Positions 1 through 3,916 of a stretch of 6,630 nucleotides of DNA are shown here, one piece after another. The DNA comes from Oscillospiraceae bacterium (GTDB lineage: Bacteria > Bacillota > Clostridia > Oscillospirales > Ruminococcaceae): NCBI GenBank assembly GCA_029240015.1, contig JARBTU010000095.1, positions 1-6,630 of the forward strand, in the 5' to 3' direction. How positions within the stretch are numbered: position 1 is the stretch's first letter; each line of letters begins with the position of its first letter. The notes beneath the pieces were generated by a model. That model did no database searches, had not been told where the DNA came from, and was given only the letters and a program-made list of their open reading frames with translations. The translations under genes were made by a program, and so were the position numbers.

Positions 1-269
1 TAAATATTATGACCCGTATTGTTCCTCATAAACCCGTTCACATGAAGCTTTCCTTGCTCGTCATACTGAGCCTTATAACCGACAAAGCTCACACCGGTCG
101 GAGCTTTTCCCGCACTTTCCAGATATTTTTGCAGTGTATCTTTATATTCTTGAGATATTTTTGATGTATCTTCTTTAGGACCGAAAGAATAAGTAGGCGG
201 TTGTTGTTTACATGCGGAAAAAGTAAGTGTAATAATTATAGTCAAAAGCAGTATTAACGATTTTTTCAT
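1..269 (-). CDS. Secreted lipoprotein, possibly SLAP-domain-like; partial, C-terminus beyond left edge
   Basis: The first 89 residues are visible and the reading frame is open at the left edge. The N-terminus is a lipoprotein signal peptide: two lysines at 2-3, a hydrophobic core at about 5-18, and the lipobox FSAC at 17-20, so Cys20 should be lipidated and the protein held on the outer face of the membrane. A polar linker (21-60) follows, then a segment ending in GKLHVNGFMRNNTGHNI. That pattern (a hydrophobic strand, then F-x-R-N-x-T) recalls the SLAP domain of Bacillota surface proteins, but only the start of the domain is visible, so the family call is tentative. The ATG at 267-269 is supported by GGAGG five bases upstream and by starting exactly at the signal peptide. 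The gene has its own candidate promoter and is divergent from the EEP gene. Being a lipoprotein is well supported; the function is unknown. Confidence 0.8.
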   Translation of the reverse strand, partial: MKKSLILLLTIIITLTFSACKQQPPTYSFGPKEDTSKISQEYKDTLQKYLESAGKAPTGVSFVGYKAQYDEQGKLHVNGFMRNNTGHNI

Positions 270-274
270 AATAT

Positions 275-279
275 CCTCC
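275..279 (-). promoter_or_regulatory. Ribosome binding site of the lipoprotein gene
   Basis: On the minus strand this reads GGAGG, a near-perfect Shine-Dalgarno sequence, with a 5-base spacer to the ATG at 267-269. It fixes the start of this gene, which has no other credible upstream start. Confidence 0.75.
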
Positions 280-284
280 AAAAT

Positions 285-312
285 TTTAAAACAGTTCAAA
301 ATATAATATACT
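285..312 (+). promoter_or_regulatory. Weak candidate promoter of the EEP gene
   Basis: On the plus strand TTTAAA (285-290, 4 of 6 matches) stands 16 bases before TATACT (307-312, 5 of 6 matches). Transcription would start near 319. The -10 box lies on top of the -10 box of the divergent lipoprotein promoter. Other AT-rich hexamers nearby give comparable scores, so this is only the best of several weak options. Confidence 0.25.
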
Positions 313-333
313 ATAAATAGACATAATAATCAA
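305..333 (-). promoter_or_regulatory. Candidate sigma-A-type promoter of the lipoprotein gene
   Basis: On the minus strand a -35 box TTGATT (328-333, 4 of 6 matches to TTGACA) is followed by a 17-base spacer and a -10 box TATATT (305-310, 5 of 6 matches to TATAAT). Transcription would begin near 298, leaving a leader of about 30 bases that contains the GGAGG site. Spacing and position are ideal, but the region is very AT-rich, so chance matches are likely enough to limit confidence. Confidence 0.5.
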
Positions 334-365
334 GGACATTTATTTGATTTATTTTGATAAAAGTT

Positions 366-370
366 AGAGG
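366..370 (+). promoter_or_regulatory. Ribosome binding site that decides the EEP start
   Basis: AGAGG lies only 2 bases before the ATG at 373 but 11 bases before the in-frame ATG at 382. A two-base spacer is too short for normal initiation, while 11 is long but tolerated. The second ATG is therefore the likelier start, although the site itself is only moderately strong. Confidence 0.45.
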
Positions 371-381
371 AAATGGTAAAA

Positions 382-1215
382 ATGGAAGTTGTAAATACAG
401 GAGATTATATTAAAGTCGTTTCGTTCAATTTAAGACGAGACGGAATATTCAGCAAAAAAAACAGATGGGATTCCAGAAAGAAATTTATCGTAGATATTAT
501 AAAAAACTCAGACGCCAGTATCATAGGCGTTCAGGAACTCCTTCCCTGCATGAAAAAAGATATTGGGAATCTTCTTTGTGACTATATCATCATCGGAGAA
601 GGAAGAGACAAAGATGACACCAGCGAACATTCTGATATTATCTTGAAAAGCGAAGATATCACCATAGATTTATTCACTACGTTTTGGATTTCAAAGAATC
701 CAAAGCGCAGCGGAAGCCGGGCGTTTCTGACCTTTTTTCCGAGAATCTGCACCGTCGTGGAGCTAACGCTTAAAAACAGTGACAAAAAAATCAGAGTCTT
801 TAATACGCATTTTGATCACATCAGCAAAATCGCCAGGAATTTGGGGGTAAACCTTATACTAAAAACGATCGATGAACTCAACAAAGTAAAGCCTTTACCG
901 ACCATTTTAATGGGCGATTTCAATGCCAAACCGAATTCAAACACCATCAAGAAACTCTCGCTCAATCTGCATGATTATGATACTATCCGCATGCACGATG
1001 TGTTTTATCATATCCCCAAAAGCCAGCTTGAGAAGTTCACCGATTTCAGAAATACTTATCATGGATTTTCGGGCAAACTGAAAAAAGACCCTATTGATTA
1101 CATCTTCGTAAGCAACGAATTTGAAGTGGTAGAAGCGAATATCCTGCGGGGCAGCAATAAAGGAATTTATCCATCCGATCATTACCCGATCAGTGCAACA
1201 TTACGACTTAAATAA
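382..1215 (+). CDS. Endonuclease/exonuclease/phosphatase (EEP) family protein
   Basis: This encodes 277 residues from the ATG at 382; an alternative ATG at 373 adds three residues but is too close to the AGAGG site. Counting from 382, the metal-dependent phosphodiesterase fold of the DNase I/exonuclease III superfamily is complete: SFNLR with Asn16, VQE with Glu52, NTHFDH with His143, GDFN with Asp179 and Asn181, YHGF with His227, DYIF with Asp239, and the terminal SDH with Asp266 and His267. All expected metal and catalytic residues are present, so the enzyme is probably active and Mg2+-dependent. There is no signal peptide or membrane segment, which points to the cytoplasm. The middle signature FWISKNP and the wording around the motifs fit the broad bacterial EEP group whose substrate is not known; it could cut nucleic acid or act on a small phosphoester. 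It stands alone on the plus strand and overlaps the convergent helicase gene by 8 bases. Confidence 0.92.
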   Translation: MEVVNTGDYIKVVSFNLRRDGIFSKKNRWDSRKKFIVDIIKNSDASIIGVQELLPCMKKDIGNLLCDYIIIGEGRDKDDTSEHSDIILKSEDITIDLFTTFWISKNPKRSGSRAFLTFFPRICTVVELTLKNSDKKIRVFNTHFDHISKIARNLGVNLILKTIDELNKVKPLPTILMGDFNAKPNSNTIKKLSLNLHDYDTIRMHDVFYHIPKSQLEKFTDFRNTYHGFSGKLKKDPIDYIFVSNEFEVVEANILRGSNKGIYPSDHYPISATLRLK

Positions 1216-1230
1216 TGTTGATTTTATTAT
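1196..1230 (+). terminator. Weak terminator-like hairpin spanning both stop codons
   Basis: A perfect 8-base inverted repeat, CAACATTA at 1196-1203 and TAATGTTG at 1213-1220, encloses a 9-base loop and is followed on the plus strand by a T-rich run (1221-1230). It covers the EEP stop codon (1213-1215) and the helicase stop codon (1208-1210, minus). The stem has only two G-C pairs, so it would be weak. No T-run follows on the minus strand, so any terminator role applies to the EEP transcript. Confidence 0.35.
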
Positions 1231-3271
1231 TCTCAATACAGTAAGACAGCGATATTTCTTTTATTCCGCAATCAAATTGAACTACTGCAATATCATTATT
1301 TTTCATGCTGACGACCATGCCCTTTCCATAAAGGGTATGGTCGATTTGTTTAATATCCTGAACCTCCTGCTGAGGTTTCAATCCATAAAAAAAGTTAGAA
1401 ACAAATCTGGACGGATAGGCTTTTTCATTGTTGGAACTGTTTGATTTAAACAGAATCAGTTCTTGTCTGGCTCTTGTGGCACTTACATAAAAAAGCCTTA
1501 CATCTTCCTCCATCAGATCAGCGTTCCCATTCATTTTTTCCTGTATCGCTAATGAAGACGGGATTTGACCTTCCACCAAGTCTATCAGGAACACTCTATC
1601 GAATTCCAGCCCTTTGCTTGAGTGCATAGTTGTTAGCGTGATGTTAGACGACTTATTTTCCGCTGATTGTTTGATAACATCTTCCAGTTCAGTTAAACGC
1701 CCGACAAAATCAAGCGTATTTTTATAGTGAAGTGCAATAGACTTTAAAATATTAAGTTTTTGACACATGTTTTCAAGTACATACCCCTCGTTTGCTCTGG
1801 ATTTTAGATATGTATTATAACCTAAATTTTCTTCAATAAACCGTATCGCATGATAAGGGGACTTTGACTTGATTTTAGAAAAGTTTTTTATAAAATTTTT
1901 AAGCCGTGCCTTTAAATAAGGTTCCAGTCCGTGTATCGTCAGAATGACTTCAAACACATTGTCATACTGGGTGGCTCTTTGTTTGGCAAACTCGAACATC
2001 ATTTTTGAAAGATAAAGCTTGTAATAGATTTGTGAAAAAGCCTTAATGTCGGAAGGATCATATGCAAGCCTGATAAAGCTTAACACATCGCGTACAACAA
2101 AGTTTTCAATAAAAGAAGCGTTGTGTTCCTTGACATAAAAATCAATATGATTTCTCTCAAACATATCCGCTAGCGGAACCGCGCTTTCGTTGTTTCGATA
2201 AATAATAGCAGTTGTCAAATTACCGTTTTCCAATATCTTTTCCAAAATGATATGATATTGGTCGGCATAGTCACTAAGCTGTATAACCGAAACGCCTTGC
2301 TGATGATCATTGTCGCAAAACATCTCTTTATCGTATCTTTTTTTGTTTTGCTTAATAAATTGATTCGCTCTGCTTACAATGCTTTTGTTGGAACGATAGT
2401 TGTTTTCCATTTTTAAAACAAAGCTGTTCGGATAGGTATCTTGAAAATCCAGAATTGCTTCAGGATAGGCCCCTCTGAACGCATAAATACTTTGATCTTC
2501 GTCCCCAACCATAAAGAGTGACTGGCTTTTTGCTGCAACAAGGCGGACAATCTCATGCTGAATTTTCGAACTATCCTGTGCCTCATCAATGCTGAAATGT
2601 GCATATTTTTCCTGATAATACTGAAGCAATATAGGAACTGCTTTAAAGATTTTTAAAGCCATATCCAGCATATCATCAAAATCAATCAGGGAGTTTTCTT
2701 TTTTGAATTTCTCATACTCATAATATACATCCGAGAGTTTAGATAGCCCTTGCTCATGCCCCAGCTTGTCGTCAGGCTCAATCATCATATTTTTAATATA
2801 AGAAATCAGGTTGCTAAGATGCTCAAGGTCATCATCCCCAACAAACTCCTGATTAATATGATAATAAATCTGTTTAAGCACCGTACTCCTTCCTGTGCTG
2901 CCTCCCTGGTTATGCATTAGACTGGGCATCTTTCGGTTAAGTCTTTTGGAATAGGTTTGAAGAACGCCGTAACAAAAACTATGTATCGTGGAAAAGCGGG
3001 GCGTATCTGCATAGATATCTCCAAAAAGTACACGAAATCTTTTTTCCATATCTTTTGCCGATTCCTTGCTAAATGTTAGTGTAAGCATTTTTCGGGAGTC
3101 TACTCGATGGTTTATTAACAAGTTCGCAATTCTCGAGACTAAAACCGTTGTTTTGCCCGAACCCGGCACGGCCAGTAAAAGGGTCTTTCCATCCAATTGA
3201 TTCACGGCTGAAATTTGCTGCTCATTCAGAACGATTTGTTTTTCTATTTTTAAGTAATCAATAATGTCCAT
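1208..3271 (-). CDS. UvrD/PcrA-like superfamily 1 ATP-dependent DNA helicase
   Basis: This 687-residue protein carries the full motif set of UvrD/Rep helicases. They are the Q motif LNEQQ (15-19), Walker A PGSGKT with Lys40, motif Ia LTFSKESA (65-72), motif Ib STIHSF (94-99), Walker B DEAQD (229-233), motif III GDEDQSIYAFRGA (256-268), motif IV NNYRS (290-294), motif V TMHSSKGLEF (548-557) and motif VI with FYVSATRAR (594-602). Residues 643-679, with DHTLYGKGMV and VQFDCG, match the small C-terminal domain of PcrA/UvrD that is Tudor-like and contacts RNA polymerase. It should be an active 3'-5' translocase on single-stranded DNA, used in repair or recombination. The 2B region (about 380-540) is diverged and lacks the usual GG before the IVa region, so it is probably an accessory UvrD-like enzyme rather than the housekeeping PcrA. 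The ATG at 3271 has GGAG 8 bases upstream. It is the last gene of the minus-strand series. Confidence 0.93.
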   Translation of the reverse strand: MDIIDYLKIEKQIVLNEQQISAVNQLDGKTLLLAVPGSGKTTVLVSRIANLLINHRVDSRKMLTLTFSKESAKDMEKRFRVLFGDIYADTPRFSTIHSFCYGVLQTYSKRLNRKMPSLMHNQGGSTGRSTVLKQIYYHINQEFVGDDDLEHLSNLISYIKNMMIEPDDKLGHEQGLSKLSDVYYEYEKFKKENSLIDFDDMLDMALKIFKAVPILLQYYQEKYAHFSIDEAQDSSKIQHEIVRLVAAKSQSLFMVGDEDQSIYAFRGAYPEAILDFQDTYPNSFVLKMENNYRSNKSIVSRANQFIKQNKKRYDKEMFCDNDHQQGVSVIQLSDYADQYHIILEKILENGNLTTAIIYRNNESAVPLADMFERNHIDFYVKEHNASFIENFVVRDVLSFIRLAYDPSDIKAFSQIYYKLYLSKMMFEFAKQRATQYDNVFEVILTIHGLEPYLKARLKNFIKNFSKIKSKSPYHAIRFIEENLGYNTYLKSRANEGYVLENMCQKLNILKSIALHYKNTLDFVGRLTELEDVIKQSAENKSSNITLTTMHSSKGLEFDRVFLIDLVEGQIPSSLAIQEKMNGNADLMEEDVRLFYVSATRARQELILFKSNSSNNEKAYPSRFVSNFFYGLKPQQEVQDIKQIDHTLYGKGMVVSMKNNDIAVVQFDCGIKEISLSYCIENNKINII
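1312..1351 (+). terminator. Candidate terminator of the EEP transcript, inside the helicase gene
   Basis: The stem is 1312-1325 paired with 1330-1343: 14 pairs including one G-U wobble (1319 with 1336) and a 4-base loop (CCAT). About half the pairs are G-C. The T-rich stretch ATTTGTTT follows on the plus strand. It lies about 100 bases past the EEP stop codon. On the minus strand the wobble becomes a C-A mismatch and no T-run follows, so the orientation fits the EEP transcript. The same bases encode part of the helicase C-terminal domain. Confidence 0.5.
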
Positions 3272-3279
3272 TTATACTG

Positions 3280-3283
3280 CTCC
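3280..3283 (-). promoter_or_regulatory. Ribosome binding site of the helicase gene
   Basis: GGAG on the minus strand lies 8 bases before the ATG at 3269-3271, within the 19-base gap after the ComEA-like gene. The tight gap leaves no room for a promoter there, which supports co-transcription from upstream. Confidence 0.65.
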
Positions 3284-3290
3284 GTGCTTT

Positions 3291-3857
3291 TTATTTTGAG
3301 CTCACCAGTTCCACGTATACATAAGCTTTAAGAATACGCCTTTTGTCATAACTCATTCCTTTTACGTTTAAAAGCTGATCCATATTCTCGAACTGGCCGC
3401 AGTTGTTTCGGAATTCGATGATGTTTGCCGCCAGCTCTTCTCCAATCCCATCTATAACGGCTAATTGCTCATATGTAATCGTGTTAATATTCACCATCTC
3501 TATCGTTTCCACACTTGTTACTCTGCTTGAAGAAGGAACTCTTGAAGAGACACTTTTGGAAGATGAGACCTTTGGTGAAGAAGTCTTCCTGCTGGATGTT
3601 TTTCGAGAGGATGTTTTTTTAGAAGATGTCTTTTTGCTGGATGTTTTTCTGGAGGACGTTTTTCTGGAAGACGTTTTTCGGCTTGAAGTTTCGTGGGAAG
3701 TTGCAGAAGATTCTATAATGCCACTCGTATCCTGAAAAGTGGGTGCAAAAAGAGGCGGCGTTGTAAGTGCGTTGAAAACAACGATCCCCATCACCATCAA
3801 AACAGTTGCACAAATTAGAATTTTTACTGTCTTATTGATCTCCATAAATACGATCAC
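3291..3857 (-). CDS. ComEA-like helix-hairpin-helix protein with membrane anchor and TSSRK repeat stalk
   Basis: The protein has 188 residues in three parts. Residues about 11-31 are one hydrophobic membrane segment after a short positively charged start, giving an N-terminal anchor with the rest outside. Residues 57-96 are eight pentapeptides of the form TSS(R/K/P)K, followed by more Ser/Lys/Arg-rich sequence to about 115. Residues 121-182 are a ComEA-type double helix-hairpin-helix: VNINT, then the hairpin IDGIGEELA (135-143), then LLNVKGMSYDKR (162-173). ComEA binds double-stranded DNA at the cell surface during transformation. Unlike typical Gram-positive ComEA, no SLBB domain is present; the basic repeat stalk takes its place. 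The neighbours are sbcC and a helicase, not comEB or comEC, so a competence role is uncertain. The start is GTG at 3855-3857, with AGGA 5 bases upstream; an in-frame ATG at 3843-3845 is the alternative. Family call firm, role inferred. Confidence 0.85.
   Translation of the reverse strand: MIVFMEINKTVKILICATVLMVMGIVVFNALTTPPLFAPTFQDTSGIIESSATSHETSSRKTSSRKTSSRKTSSKKTSSKKTSSRKTSSRKTSSPKVSSSKSVSSRVPSSSRVTSVETIEMVNINTITYEQLAVIDGIGEELAANIIEFRNNCGQFENMDQLLNVKGMSYDKRRILKAYVYVELVSSK
3570..3689 (-). repeat. Eight 15-base tandem units encoding TSS(R/K/P)K
   Basis: Eight consecutive in-frame 15-base units encode the stalk of the ComEA-like protein. The peptide is nearly constant (fourth position R or K, P in the last unit), but the codons vary: serines are read from TCA, TCC, TCT and AGC, and arginine from CGA, AGA and AGG. 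The units are therefore similar but not identical at DNA level. Confidence 0.85.
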
Positions 3858-3862
3858 GCCTT

Positions 3863-3866
3863 TCCT
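3863..3866 (-). promoter_or_regulatory. Ribosome binding site that decides the ComEA-like start
   Basis: AGGA on the minus strand stands 5 bases before the GTG at 3857, in a purine run AGGAAAGG. The in-frame ATG at 3845 would be 17 bases away from AGGA, too far, so GTG is preferred. Confidence 0.55.
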
Positions 3867-3916
3867 GATTCATGTTCCCAAAATATAAATTCGACAAAAA
3901 AGTATGATATATCAAT

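Noticed and set aside
3403..3735. Plus-strand open frame of 110 codons rich in Leu, Glu, Val and Phe repeats
   Set aside because: It is the antisense reading of the TSSRK repeats of the ComEA-like gene; the periodicity comes from that repeat, and no known domain is visible.
3832..3873. A 13-codon leader reading frame overlapping the ComEA-like start
   Set aside because: It begins with ATG but has no proper ribosome binding site at a usable distance, and a frame this short is expected by chance.
3905..3914. Perfect 10-base palindrome TGATATATCA between sbcC and the ComEA-like gene
   Set aside because: Short AT-only-centred palindromes are common in this AT-rich DNA, and no second copy or promoter beside it suggests an operator.
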